Translations under genes and position numbers: made by a program | The notes under the pieces: generated by a model | Database searches by the model: none | What the model saw: the letters and a program-made list of their open reading frames with translations, nothing else | What the model was told of the DNA's origin: nothing | Assembly (NCBI RefSeq): GCF_003324525.1 | Contig: NZ_QGDC01000007.1 | Location: 1 to 64,000 of the forward strand | Length of the DNA: 64,000 nucleotides | Source: Mucilaginibacter hurinus | Lineage (GTDB): Bacteria; Bacteroidota; Bacteroidia; Sphingobacteriales; Sphingobacteriaceae | Reading direction: 5' to 3' | Shown here: positions 43,250-52,243 of the stretch, piece by piece | Layout: each line of letters begins with the position of its first letter | Position numbering within the stretch: position 1 is the first letter of the stretch

Positions 43250-45820
43250 ATGCAGTATATAATATTTTATAAGAGGTGGTTTATAGCAATTTTAGTTCTG
43301 CTAGCCTGCGTTAAAAGTGCATTTACACAGCAGAAAATCGATTTTGCAAAGTTTGATGTGAGGGCTACATGGCACGTGGAGCAAAATAATTACCAGGGCA
43401 AGCCTGTTTCGTTGTCCACCCTTACTATTAAAACAACTGCCAATGCTTTGTTACCAGCAACAGGTTGGAAATTGTATTTTAATTTTTCGCGTAAAATTAC
43501 CCGGTGCCTGCTACCGGATATTGCCGTCACACACGTAAATGGCGACTTATTTTACTTAGCTCCCAAAGCAGGCTTTAAAGGCACGGATAAAAATTCGGTA
43601 TTGCCAGTTAGTTTTGTTTCTGCTGATTGGGTTGTTAATTACACCGACGCGCCGGAAGGGTTATTTTTCGTATTTGACAGCAATCCTCAAAAAACGTATC
43701 CTGTACCAGTAACCGTATTGCCGTCCACCGCGGCGGTACAGTCGGCACGCATACCAACTGATAAGATTGCTTTCACTACACCGGCATATATATATAAACA
43801 AAACGAAAGCATACAAGATATACCTTCTGATAGCCTTATAAAAATGTTTCCGACACCATATGATTACAAGCTTACCGACGGGGAGTTTACGCTTACCCAA
43901 AAGCTGGTTATAAAAGCAGATACACAATTTACCGGGCAGCTGCCGCAGCTAAAATCCATGTTATTAAAAAAACTGGGAGTGAACGCGTTAGACGAAACTG
44001 CTTCTACAAATAGCATTAGCCTAAATTATAACTCAGCCTTACAGCCTGAGGCTTACGATTTAGAGGTAACTGATACGCGCATCGGAATAACTGCTTCTAC
44101 TCCCGCCGGAATGTACTATGGCTTGCAATCGCTGTTTATGGTTTTACAGGATGCGCCGGCCAGCCAACCGGTTATGCTGCACGCTATGCAGGTGAGCGAC
44201 AAGCCACGTTTTGGTTACCGCGCGGTAATGCTTGATGTTGCCCGCAACTTCCAACCCAAACAGCAAGTTAAAAAGTTAATTGACCTGATGGGGCTATATA
44301 AGCTAAACAAACTGCACTTCCACCTTACTGATGATGAAGGCTGGCGCCTGGACATAAAGGAGTTACCGGAACTTACCGAAGTGGGCGGTAAACGGGGCTA
44401 CGATGTGACCGGAAAATATTTGGCGCCCGCTTTAGGCTCGGGCCCGGATGTGGACAATAAAACCGGTACAGGTTTTTATACCCGCGAAGATTTTATTGAA
44501 ATATTAAAATATGCTAAAACGCATTATATTGAGGTTATACCCGAAATTGAAAGCCCGGGGCACGCACGCGCCGCCATAAAAGCTATGGACGTAAGGTATA
44601 ACCGTTTTATGAAACAAAGTAAACCTGACGAGGCCTCACGATATATGCTGCGCGACCTTGCCGATAGTTCCCGTTACCTTTCTGTTCAAATGTATAATGA
44701 TAATGTTATCAATGTAGCGTTGCCATCGGCTTACACGTTTATGCAAACAGTAACGGATGATATAATAAGCATGTACCGTGAAGCCGGCGCGCCGTTAACA
44801 ACCATTCATTTTGGTGGTGATGAAGTGCCGGCCGGGGTTTGGGAACGCTCGCCCGCGGTAAAACAACTATTGCAGAAAAATACGGCCATAGGTAACGTTG
44901 ATGATTTGTGGAGCTACTATTACAACCGGCTGCATACCATGCTCAAGGAACGTAACCTACATTTAACAGCCTGGGAAGAAGTTGGCCTGAAAAAGAAATT
45001 ACAGGGCAAGACTAAGATAAATGTGCTGAATGATAATATGGTAGGTAAAGATGTACACCTTGAGGTGTGGAACAACCTGATAGGCTGGGGCGCCGAAGAC
45101 CTGGCGTATCGCTTAGCCAATAACGGCTATAAGGTGATACTGTCCTGCGTAACCAACCTGTATTTCGATATGGCTTACGAAAAGAATTTTGATGAGCCGG
45201 GTTACTACTGGGGAGGATACACTGATATTGATGATGCTTTTAAATTCATCCCGTTAGATTACTTAAAGAATGTACAGACTGACCGTTTTGGTAATCCGCT
45301 TAACAAAAAATATGTGAGCACCAGGGAAAAGCTCACCGGTGCCGGGGTGCAGAATATTGTAGGTATACAAGGCGCCCTGTGGGCCGAAACTATAAAAAGT
45401 ACGGGGCAGATGGAGTACATGATATTACCCAAGCTGTTAGGACTTGCCGAGCGGGCATGGTCAAAAAACCCGCAATGGGCAACAGAGCGCAATAAGAAAA
45501 AAAGCGCTGAACTTTACGCCCAGGCTTTCAGTAAATTCATTAATACGGTATCAAAACAGCAGCTGCCTTTGCTGGATACATACGCCGATGGATTTAATTA
45601 CCGCATACCGCAGCCGGGTGCCGTTGTGAAAAACAACGCAGTAGTAGCAAATAGTAAGTACAAGGGATTTGTTATCAGGTATACGGTAGACGGTTCAGAA
45701 CCGGATAGCAACAGCGCTGTTTACAAAGGGCCAATTACTGCTAACGGAACAATTAGGCTTCGCCTGTTTAATCATAAGGGCAGGGGCGGTAAGAGTATCG
45801 CAATATCTAATGGAAAATAA
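43250..45820 (+). CDS. GH20 beta-N-acetylhexosaminidase
   Basis: About 856 residues from ATG 43250 (an in-frame TTG lies at 43244). A signal-type N terminus (WFIAILVLLACVKSAFTQ) is followed by a chitobiase-like N-terminal domain (~30-180), the GH20b alpha/beta domain (~200-320), and the GH20 barrel from RYGYRAVMLDVARNF-like (FGYRAVMLDVARNF). The catalytic D-E pair is in IHFGGDEVPAG, with FHLTDDEGWRLDI and GYYWGGYTDIDDAF. A chitobiase C-terminal domain (IRYTVDGSEPDSNSAVYKGPI) ends it. It releases terminal GlcNAc or GalNAc. Divergent from the ROK gene. Confidence 0.95.
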   Translation: MQYIIFYKRWFIAILVLLACVKSAFTQQKIDFAKFDVRATWHVEQNNYQGKPVSLSTLTIKTTANALLPATGWKLYFNFSRKITRCLLPDIAVTHVNGDLFYLAPKAGFKGTDKNSVLPVSFVSADWVVNYTDAPEGLFFVFDSNPQKTYPVPVTVLPSTAAVQSARIPTDKIAFTTPAYIYKQNESIQDIPSDSLIKMFPTPYDYKLTDGEFTLTQKLVIKADTQFTGQLPQLKSMLLKKLGVNALDETASTNSISLNYNSALQPEAYDLEVTDTRIGITASTPAGMYYGLQSLFMVLQDAPASQPVMLHAMQVSDKPRFGYRAVMLDVARNFQPKQQVKKLIDLMGLYKLNKLHFHLTDDEGWRLDIKELPELTEVGGKRGYDVTGKYLAPALGSGPDVDNKTGTGFYTREDFIEILKYAKTHYIEVIPEIESPGHARAAIKAMDVRYNRFMKQSKPDEASRYMLRDLADSSRYLSVQMYNDNVINVALPSAYTFMQTVTDDIISMYREAGAPLTTIHFGGDEVPAGVWERSPAVKQLLQKNTAIGNVDDLWSYYYNRLHTMLKERNLHLTAWEEVGLKKKLQGKTKINVLNDNMVGKDVHLEVWNNLIGWGAEDLAYRLANNGYKVILSCVTNLYFDMAYEKNFDEPGYYWGGYTDIDDAFKFIPLDYLKNVQTDRFGNPLNKKYVSTREKLTGAGVQNIVGIQGALWAETIKSTGQMEYMILPKLLGLAERAWSKNPQWATERNKKKSAELYAQAFSKFINTVSKQQLPLLDTYADGFNYRIPQPGAVVKNNAVVANSKYKGFVIRYTVDGSEPDSNSAVYKGPITANGTIRLRLFNHKGRGGKSIAISNGK

Positions 45821-45899
45821 TTTTATTGTAACGCGGCAAATTTTACGATGTTTATTATTGATATAAAGGAATGACAAATCAATCGTTTGCCGTTTTAAG

Positions 45900-46400
45900 A
45901 TGAAACAGTATTTAGATCTAATTTATAAATCGCTAGGAGAAGAGCTGACAGGCGAAGTTTACACATTTGAAAATATAGTATCATTTATCGCTATGAATAA
46001 AGGTGCGAGCTCTATTGAAATAACGGATTGTGATTTCCATTTTGCAGGCAGACTACCTGTCGATTACAAATTGTTTCTTACATGTTTTAATGGCGGCACC
46101 TTGTACGGGGTAGATGATCTTAGTGGATTTAAACTGTTATCTACGGATGAGATAGTTCAACACAATGAATTTCACAAGTTGCACTTTGGAGATGATTGGG
46201 ATGATAACGTGATTCTTTTCTGTCAATGCATTGGCGATGGCGATTATGTGGGTTTTCAGGTAACTAACAATATAGAATATCAGTTAGTAGATTGTTTTGG
46301 CGAAGTGCTGCCCTCAAATTGGGCTCTACTTGACATGAAATTTGATGACTTTATTGAGCGCTTGATGAAGGAAAAGGGAAGAAAATATTGGCTTGTATAA
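45900..46400 (+). CDS. SMI1/KNR4 (SUKH) family protein
   Basis: A 166-residue cytoplasmic protein with the SUKH pattern: FAGRLPVDYKLFLTCFNGGTLYGV..., then FKLLSTDEIVQHNEFH and CQCIGDGDYVGFQVT, ending with a helix (FDDFIERLMKEKGRKYWLV). SUKH proteins are frequent immunity proteins against contact-dependent toxins. No toxin gene or secretion gene is next to it, so an orphan immunity or regulatory role is all that can be said. The surrounding DNA is AT-rich. Confidence 0.8.
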   Translation: MKQYLDLIYKSLGEELTGEVYTFENIVSFIAMNKGASSIEITDCDFHFAGRLPVDYKLFLTCFNGGTLYGVDDLSGFKLLSTDEIVQHNEFHKLHFGDDWDDNVILFCQCIGDGDYVGFQVTNNIEYQLVDCFGEVLPSNWALLDMKFDDFIERLMKEKGRKYWLV

Positions 46401-46668
46401 ATATATGTCACTTCGTTATGACGTTTTCCATAAAAGTGGAAAGGGCACAAAAATAAAATAATTGAGAGCGCTGTAATTAGCTTTGTCATGTCTGTTTTAT
46501 ATCGCAGATGATAGGGGTGGCCCTATTACATAAGGTGGCTGAAAAAACTGCCGCTAACTGGTGTTGTGCCCGATAAAAGGTGCTTCCCCGTCTAGCTGCA
46601 CTAAAGTAAACAGAAATGCAGTAAAGTTCAAGAACCACGATCCTGGCATAATTTAAACATGATGTGCA

Positions 46669-47292
46669 CTAGCCATTCTCTTTCAGAGGTTCGAATCCAT
46701 TTTCTTTCAGTAGATCAGTAAACTGCTCTAGGTCGGTATTTAGGTCACTGATTGTCATAAATTGAATCTTTTTTAAATTATAGGCCTTAGTTAGAGCCCC
46801 GAAGTCTAACTCGATATTATTCCCTTTTAAAACGTGTTCAAGCTTTTTAAATTCACTCTTATCAAGTTGTTTGTCTTTCGCTATTGCTCTAAAAGCAATT
46901 TTATTGGGGGAGTTCCTCTCTACATTACAAATTAATGTAAAGTCGTTAATTTCGCCACGCTTCACTTCTTCAGTGAAAAAGAATCGAGAATTTTCAAGAA
47001 CATAATATTTATGGAACCCCATTTCCTCTAATCTATCAAACGGTGGTATTTTAAATGCTTTCAGTCTTACTCTTTTCTTTCTATACCATTCATAATATGC
47101 TACAGCTATAATAAATGCTGGCATTACGAAACCTGCAACAAAAACTCCTGTAATCAATGATGCCAAGTCCGGCGTTTCCCCCTTCGAATAGCTGTAAACG
47201 AAAAGGATAAAACTGAAAATTAGAAAGATAGAAGAAGTCGTTAAAAAGGCAAACTTAATTTTCCGTCCGTTCAAATTGATGAAGTTGTCCAT
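46669..47292 (-). CDS. Hypothetical two-helix membrane protein
   Basis: A 207-residue protein with two predicted transmembrane helices close together near the N terminus (FAFLTTSSIFLIFSFILFVYSY and LITGVFVAGFVMPAFIIAVAYY). A cytoplasmic region of charged residues follows (YRKKRVRLKAFKIPPFDRLEEMGFHKYYVLEN). No family recognised. It lies in an AT-rich patch next to tRNA-Phe and may be recently acquired. The region 46401-46668 in front of its 3' end holds nothing I recognise. Confidence 0.65.
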   Translation of the reverse strand: MDNFINLNGRKIKFAFLTTSSIFLIFSFILFVYSYSKGETPDLASLITGVFVAGFVMPAFIIAVAYYEWYRKKRVRLKAFKIPPFDRLEEMGFHKYYVLENSRFFFTEEVKRGEINDFTLICNVERNSPNKIAFRAIAKDKQLDKSEFKKLEHVLKGNNIELDFGALTKAYNLKKIQFMTISDLNTDLEQFTDLLKENGFEPLKENG

Positions 47293-47662
47293 GTTTATGA
47301 TTGGGCATAACGGTTAGGCTTTGCGAAGAAGGAGGATAAAAGCACTTCATTGTCACCTAGCGCAAAAACTTAGTTAAATGTAGAAAATTTTCGAGAACAA
47401 CAATCGCCAGCCGTTTTTGGGAAGTCTTTGTTTTGCGCTTTTGCTTTTTAATGGTCTAGCTCATCATACACTACAAAATTAATCAGCGTCTTTCAACTCT
47501 CAGAAATCGAATCGTGCCGTCCTTCTTTTTGTGGTGTTAAAAAAAACTGTGATCTATTTGTGACCTCTCTACGTCGGGTTCAACAAAAATTTATGTAAAG
47601 CTTAGCGGGGGAACAGTTCCGACCGCAAAATGAGGATGAGATAAAAACTGTCTTAACGTCAT
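47293..47662. other. Gene-free stretch beside the tRNA
   Basis: I see no gene, integrase fragment or obvious att repeat here. It is AT-rich with scattered short hairpins. A copy of the tRNA 3' end elsewhere in the window was looked for and not seen. Confidence 0.4.
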
Positions 47663-47699
47663 AAAAAAGGTCTTTTCTCTAAGAAAAAAGACCTTTTAT
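47663..47699 (-). terminator. Terminator of tRNA-Phe
   Basis: AAAAGGTCTTTT (47665-47676) pairs with AAAAGACCTTTT (47686-47697), just past the tRNA 3' end. Flanking A/T bases allow it to act on either strand. Confidence 0.75.
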
Positions 47700-47703
47700 T
47701 TCG

Positions 47704-47776
47704 TGGTATCAGCTGGAATCGAACCAGCGACACAAGGATTTTCAGTCCTTTGCTCTACCAACTGAGCTATGATACC
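47704..47776 (-). tRNA. tRNA-Phe (anticodon GAA)
   Basis: The minus strand gives a full 73-base cloverleaf: acceptor GGTATCA/TGATACC, D-arm GCTC-AGTTGGTA-GAGC, anticodon arm AAGGA-CTGAAAA-TCCTT with anticodon GAA, variable GTGTC, and T-arm GCTGG-TTCGATT-CCAGC. Discriminator base is A, and CCA is not encoded. Confidence 0.97.
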
Positions 47777-48010
47777 ATGCCCGTTTTGGGTTTGCAAATG
47801 TAGTTTGTTTTTTTGTTTATGAAAACTTTTTTTTAAAATACTGTTATTTGGTATGCCCCTGTTAAGTTAGTTGATTGAATGAGTGGTGGTTATATTTTAA
47901 GATATTTAATAGCTTGGTTACTGTAGCAGTACTCAACCGGCAGATGTTGAAACGGGTGCTTATCCAATCGACAAAAAATAATACCTTTATATAAATACTA
48001 TGCACGCATA

Positions 48011-49345
48011 ATGATTCAGCAGATCGTATTTTTTTTGATACTTATATTCGCTATTTACCTCTTTTACAAAAATGCAGGAAAGGTGCGGCGTAATATTATG
48101 TTAGGCCGGGATGTTAACAGGTCTGATCATCCTGCACTTCGCTGGAAAATAATGGCCAAAGTGGCGCTCGGCCAAACCAAAATGGCGAAACGGCCGGTAG
48201 CCGCTGTCCTTCATTTCCTTATTTATGCGGGGTTTGTTATAATAAATATTGAGATATTAGAGATAGTAATAGATGGCCTTTTTGGTTCGCACCGGATATT
48301 TGCCGGGCCTTTGGGCGGCTTCTACAATGTACTGATAGGCAGCTTTGAGGTTTTGGCTTTGCTTGTATTAACAGCGTGTGTAGCATTCCTATTGCGCCGT
48401 AATTTATTAAATATCAAACGTTTTCGTGGAACGGAAATGAAAAGTTGGCCCCGGTCAGACGCTAATTATATCCTTATTATCGAGATATGTTTAATGACGG
48501 CTTTTTTAACCATGAATGCGGCCGATAATAAGTTGCAGCTGCTGCAATATGGTGATTACACGTCAGCAGGTGTATTTCCGGTAAGTGCGTTTTTAGCGCC
48601 ACTATTACCCGATACTACGTCGGCATTGGTGACAATCGAACGATCATGCTGGTGGTTTCATATTGTTGGTATCCTGGCTTTCTTAAACTACCTGCCTTAT
48701 TCAAAGCATTTCCATATTCTGCTGGCGTTCCCCAATACCTATTATTCAAACTTAAAGCCTCAGGGCTATGTTAATAACATGGCATCAGTAACTAATGAGG
48801 TAAAGGCGATGCTCGATCCATCGTATGTTCAGGCAGAAACACAAGCCGGTAGTTTTGGTGTAAAAGATGCAACTGACCTTACCTGGAAAAACCTGCTTGA
48901 CGCTTACACTTGTACCGAATGTGGCAGGTGCACTGCTGTGTGCCCGGCAAATATCACCGGTAAATTGTTGTCGCCCCGTAAAATCATGATGGATACCCGC
49001 GACCGTATTACTGAAATAGGCAAAGGTATTGATGCTAACGGAAAGTATCACGAAGACGGTAAGACCTTACTGGATGACTATATCACAAGAGAAGAACTGT
49101 GGGCCTGCACTACTTGCAACGCTTGTGTTGAAGCTTGCCCGGTAAATATAAACCCACTGGAAATTATAGTTGAGATGCGCCGTTACACTGTGATGGAGGA
49201 GTCAACGGCACCGGGCAGCCTGAATAATATGTTTGCTAATATGGAAAACAACGGCGCGCCATGGAAATATAGTAATGCCGATAGATTTAATTGGGCAACT
49301 CCGGAAGAAGGGCAGCAAAATAGGGAGCGATATGACAATATATAA
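48011..49345 (+). CDS. Membrane (4Fe-4S) electron-transfer protein
   Basis: A 444-residue protein. The first ~240 residues form about five transmembrane helices (IQQIVFFLILIFAIYLFY; VLHFLIYAGFVIINIEILEIV; IGSFEVLALLVLTACVAFLL; ILIIEICLMTAFLTM; WWFHIVGILAFLNYL), like a NarI/HdrE cytochrome-type subunit. The C-terminal part carries two ferredoxin clusters, CTECGRCTAVCP and CTTCNACVEACP. It should pass electrons between quinone and a soluble or partner Fe-S protein. It overlaps the next gene by 14 bases, so they form one unit. Exact substrate is unknown. Confidence 0.85.
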   Translation: MIQQIVFFLILIFAIYLFYKNAGKVRRNIMLGRDVNRSDHPALRWKIMAKVALGQTKMAKRPVAAVLHFLIYAGFVIINIEILEIVIDGLFGSHRIFAGPLGGFYNVLIGSFEVLALLVLTACVAFLLRRNLLNIKRFRGTEMKSWPRSDANYILIIEICLMTAFLTMNAADNKLQLLQYGDYTSAGVFPVSAFLAPLLPDTTSALVTIERSCWWFHIVGILAFLNYLPYSKHFHILLAFPNTYYSNLKPQGYVNNMASVTNEVKAMLDPSYVQAETQAGSFGVKDATDLTWKNLLDAYTCTECGRCTAVCPANITGKLLSPRKIMMDTRDRITEIGKGIDANGKYHEDGKTLLDDYITREELWACTTCNACVEACPVNINPLEIIVEMRRYTVMEESTAPGSLNNMFANMENNGAPWKYSNADRFNWATPEEGQQNRERYDNI

Positions 49346-50153
49346 ATCAGGCACTAACCTGGATAGCCAGGGCAAGGTTGTTACTATGGCCGAAATGGCC
49401 GCTAAAGGCCTTGAACCTGAAATACTGTTTTGGGTGGGATGTGCTGGAAGCTTTGACGAACGCGCGCAACGCATAACCCGCGACATATGTAAAATATTAC
49501 AACATGTTGGTATCAGCTTTGCCGTATTGGGGACTGAAGAAAGCTGTACCGGTGACCCCGCCAAGCGAGCAGGTAATGAATTTTTGTTCCAGATGCAGGC
49601 TATGGCCAATATTGCTGTGCTGGACGGCTATAATATCAAAAAGATAGTTACAGGTTGCCCTCACTGTTTTAATACGATAAAAAATGAGTATCCCGGGTTA
49701 GGCGGTAACTATGAGGTTATACACCATTCGCAATTGATACAACAATTAATTGATGAAGGCAAGCTAAAGGCCGAAGGAGGCGAAAGTTTTAAAGGCAAGC
49801 GGATTACTTATCACGATCCATGTTACCTTGGGCGTGGAAACGGCGTATATGAAGCTCCTCGCAAAGCGCTTGAAATATTAGATACCGACCTGGTAGAGAT
49901 GAAGCGCTGTCGTAGCAATGGCCTCTGCTGCGGTGCCGGGGGGGCACAAATGTTTAAAGAACCGGAACCCGGAAAGAAAGATATCAACTTGGAACGCGCC
50001 GACGAAATTATTGCAAGCGGGGCTAACGTGGTAGCAGCGGCCTGCCCTTTTTGCATGACCATGCTTCGAGATGGTGTAAAGGTGCGCGAAAAAGAACAGG
50101 CTATACAGGTGCTGGATATCGCCGAGATAACGGTACGGGCCAACGGGCTGTAA
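49332..50153 (+). CDS. CCG-domain (GlpC/HdrB-like) Fe-S protein
   Basis: A 273-residue soluble protein from ATG 49332, chosen because it gives the 14-base overlap with the upstream gene. Two CCG domains are seen: CPHCFNTIKNEYPGLGG with HDPCYLGRGNGVYEAP, and LCCGAGGAQMFKEPE with CPFCMTML. This matches HdrB/GlpC/LutA-type proteins that bind non-cubane or cubane Fe-S clusters. With its neighbour it forms a two-gene respiratory electron-transfer module common in Bacteroidota; the electron donor is not evident. Confidence 0.88.
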   Translation: MTIYKSGTNLDSQGKVVTMAEMAAKGLEPEILFWVGCAGSFDERAQRITRDICKILQHVGISFAVLGTEESCTGDPAKRAGNEFLFQMQAMANIAVLDGYNIKKIVTGCPHCFNTIKNEYPGLGGNYEVIHHSQLIQQLIDEGKLKAEGGESFKGKRITYHDPCYLGRGNGVYEAPRKALEILDTDLVEMKRCRSNGLCCGAGGAQMFKEPEPGKKDINLERADEIIASGANVVAAACPFCMTMLRDGVKVREKEQAIQVLDIAEITVRANGL

Positions 50154-50182
50154 ACAAAAAAGCCATGCAGTCTGCATGGCTT
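50154..50182 (-). terminator. Terminator of the beta-barrel gene at 50201
   Basis: AAGCCATGCAG (50160-50170) is exactly inverted as CTGCATGGCTT (50172-50182), with an A-run on the left supplying the minus-strand U-tract. Confidence 0.85.
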
Positions 50183-50200
50183 ACTAATAGTATTCTTTAT

Positions 50201-51010
50201 CTAAAACCTGAAACCTACTGCAAGGCCGGCTCTCACTGTATACCATGGGCCGGTAACATCCACGTCGGCACCATTTTTATTAACAGTTATCTTTGTATCG
50301 AATAATTTGCTGTTAAAGTTTTCCAGTTCCTCGCGCAAAGCATTTTGTTCTGGGCCGCTGAGTTCTTGTGCGGTATAGCCTTTCAGGTTACCGTTTTGAG
50401 AACCCGCACTGGCGCCTATTATCCACCAGTCGAGGTAAATTTGGCGGCTGAGCTTAAACTGCGAACCAATCATTAAGCCGCCGGTAAAGGTTTTGGTATT
50501 GCCACTTAATAGTATCGATCGGGTTTCTGTAGCTATTATGGGATTATCTGGGTCATTTGGATTTTCAGTTTCAGTTGTTACCGTGTACTCAAAGTCAGGC
50601 ATTTCGGCGCTATAGGTAGCATAGCGTACAAATGGGGCTAGGTAAAAGCCATGGAATACGCCCTTTTTACCCACATAAAATCTAACCTCGGGAGTTAATG
50701 CAAAATTGCCGGTTTTAAATGTATGTATGTTTTTAGAAAACTCTTCATCATCAATAAGCTTTTCAAAACTGCCCTTAAAAGGCAGGGTGGATTTTGGCGC
50801 AAAACGAACGCCTAATGCTACTGATATCCTTTTGCCTACAGCGCGTTCGTACTGAAACGAAAAGTTTTTTAGAATCAGCGCGGGCACATTCAGCTTAACA
50901 ATGTTTTTGGATAGTGAATCGTTCTTTTGTGCCGATACTGTAGTTGTGCTTAACATACACACGATAAGGCACGTGATAGCCGCGGACAGCTTAAAGTAAA
51001 ATATTCTCAT
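50201..51010 (-). CDS. Outer-membrane beta-barrel protein (DUF3575-like)
   Basis: A 269-residue exported protein. The signal peptide is clear (LSAAITCLIVCMLSTTTVSA|Q). The start of the mature region, IVKLNVPALILKNFSFQYERAVGKRISVALGVRF, is typical of DUF3575-like barrels, and it ends with a barrel-terminal YTVRAGLAVGFRF. Long polar loops (TTETENPNDPDNPII) alternate with beta strands (FYLAPFVRYATYS). Function unknown; single gene with terminator. Confidence 0.8.
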   Translation of the reverse strand: MRIFYFKLSAAITCLIVCMLSTTTVSAQKNDSLSKNIVKLNVPALILKNFSFQYERAVGKRISVALGVRFAPKSTLPFKGSFEKLIDDEEFSKNIHTFKTGNFALTPEVRFYVGKKGVFHGFYLAPFVRYATYSAEMPDFEYTVTTETENPNDPDNPIIATETRSILLSGNTKTFTGGLMIGSQFKLSRQIYLDWWIIGASAGSQNGNLKGYTAQELSGPEQNALREELENFNSKLFDTKITVNKNGADVDVTGPWYTVRAGLAVGFRF

Positions 51011-51158
51011 AGTTGTTATTGGTTAATAATTGTTCTACGCAGTAAAAATAAAAATAATAAGCATCCGGCAAACGCGGATATAAAAATTACCCGGAAGCGG
51101 GTATCGCATACCGTGCGAAATGAAGTAAGGAAGGGTACAATCAGCTATGCTATAGCTA

Positions 51159-51533
51159 CTATTGGCTGGCTGTAAAACGTTTAACTATTTCTGTTAGTTC
51201 GCTAACGTCAAAGGGCTTCATCAGGTAGCCATCAGCCTGACCGGCCTCGGCAATCTCTTTAACATTGCTTACTGCCGAAATAATAACTACGGGGATATGA
51301 CTTGTAGCTGGATCGGTTTTTAACTGCTTGCATAGCTGTTGGCCATTTGCATCGCTTTTCCAGTCGGTAAGCCAATTATCCAGCAAAATGATATCAGGCT
51401 CAATACTGTCAAGCGAGTTAAGAAGTTTGGAGGTGGCTGAAGCATGCACTTCGTAGCCTTCTTCTTCAAGTACATAAGATATAGTTTCGCGTATATCCTT
51501 ATCATCCTCAATTACAAATACCTTTTTAGCCAT
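51159..51533 (-). CDS. Single-domain response regulator
   Basis: A 124-residue receiver domain with no output domain. The acidic pocket is in VIEDDKDIRE, the phospho-acceptor is D52 (ILLDNWLTDW), a serine replaces the conserved threonine in IISAVS, and the lysine is in YLMKPFDV. Such proteins act by binding partner proteins. No histidine kinase is adjacent, so its partner lies elsewhere. LDNWLTDWKSD is longer in the loop after D52 than the usual D-x-x-M-P. Confidence 0.92.
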   Translation of the reverse strand: MAKKVFVIEDDKDIRETISYVLEEEGYEVHASATSKLLNSLDSIEPDIILLDNWLTDWKSDANGQQLCKQLKTDPATSHIPVVIISAVSNVKEIAEAGQADGYLMKPFDVSELTEIVKRFTASQ

Positions 51534-51581
51534 AGCTTTTAATCCAATATAACTATAACAATCAAGGGTGACTGTTTTGTT

Positions 51582-52175
51582 TTAAAGCGAGTGTGATTTA
51601 GTGCTATAATTATGATAACAATTCCGGCAACGCGGTTCATAAGCATTGGTTTCGCCAAGTAAAATTTGGGTTGTGCCGCCTGTAAAACGGAAGGAATAAA
51701 GGGCCGGTTTACCGCATCGCACACAAACCGCCTGTAATTTTGTAACATCATCAGCAATAGCCATCAACGCCGGAATGGGCCCAAAGGGGTGCCCCCTAAA
51801 ATCCATGTCGAGCCCTGCCACTACAACCCGTATACCCGCGTTGGCAAGCGTGTTGCATACATGCGGTAAATCCCTGTCAAAAAATTGCGCTTCATCAATA
51901 GCAATAACCTGCTGATCCTTTTTAAATTTTAAAATTTCTGTAGAGGTAGGTATTGCAGTACAGGGCATCGTTTTTTGGTTATGTGATACAATGGCGTGCT
52001 GCGCATACCTGGTATCTATTTGCGGTTTAAAAATGTGTACGTCAAGGTTTTTTATAAGCGCAAGATTTAGCCTGCGCATCAATTCTTCGGTTTTGCCTGA
52101 AAACATTGAGCCGCAAATTACTTCAATGCAACCTGCGCTTTTAGCCGATTTAAATGTGTTTTCGCTATCTGTCAT
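51582..52175 (-). CDS. tdk: Thymidine kinase
   Basis: A 197-residue deoxynucleoside kinase for thymidine salvage. Walker A GSMFSGKTEELMRR, DEAQFF (AIDEAQFFD), the zinc-binding cysteines CVRCG and CRNC (PRCRNCYHN), and a full C-terminal lasso-zinc domain are present. It starts MTDSENTFKSAKSAGCIEVI; the leading ~14 residues are a common variable extension. Oriented away from the next gene, single gene. Confidence 0.95.
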   Translation of the reverse strand: MTDSENTFKSAKSAGCIEVICGSMFSGKTEELMRRLNLALIKNLDVHIFKPQIDTRYAQHAIVSHNQKTMPCTAIPTSTEILKFKKDQQVIAIDEAQFFDRDLPHVCNTLANAGIRVVVAGLDMDFRGHPFGPIPALMAIADDVTKLQAVCVRCGKPALYSFRFTGGTTQILLGETNAYEPRCRNCYHNYSTKSHSL

Positions 52176-52243
52176 TTGGATTTATCCGGAAACTAATATC
52201 AGAATTTAATGTTATTTTTGGTTAGCATATACAACATTAAGCC

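Noticed and set aside
43250-45820. A direct partnership between the GH92 mannosidase at 29 kb and the GH20 locus
   Set aside because: They are 12 kb apart, with unrelated genes and terminators in between, so a shared locus cannot be claimed.
45900-46400. Toxin-immunity pair based on the SUKH gene
   Set aside because: No toxin, effector or secretion gene is adjacent; only the immunity-like domain is seen.
47293-47776. Genomic island integrated at tRNA-Phe with an integrase
   Set aside because: No integrase and no repeated tRNA end could be found in the window; only the accessory genes suggest it.
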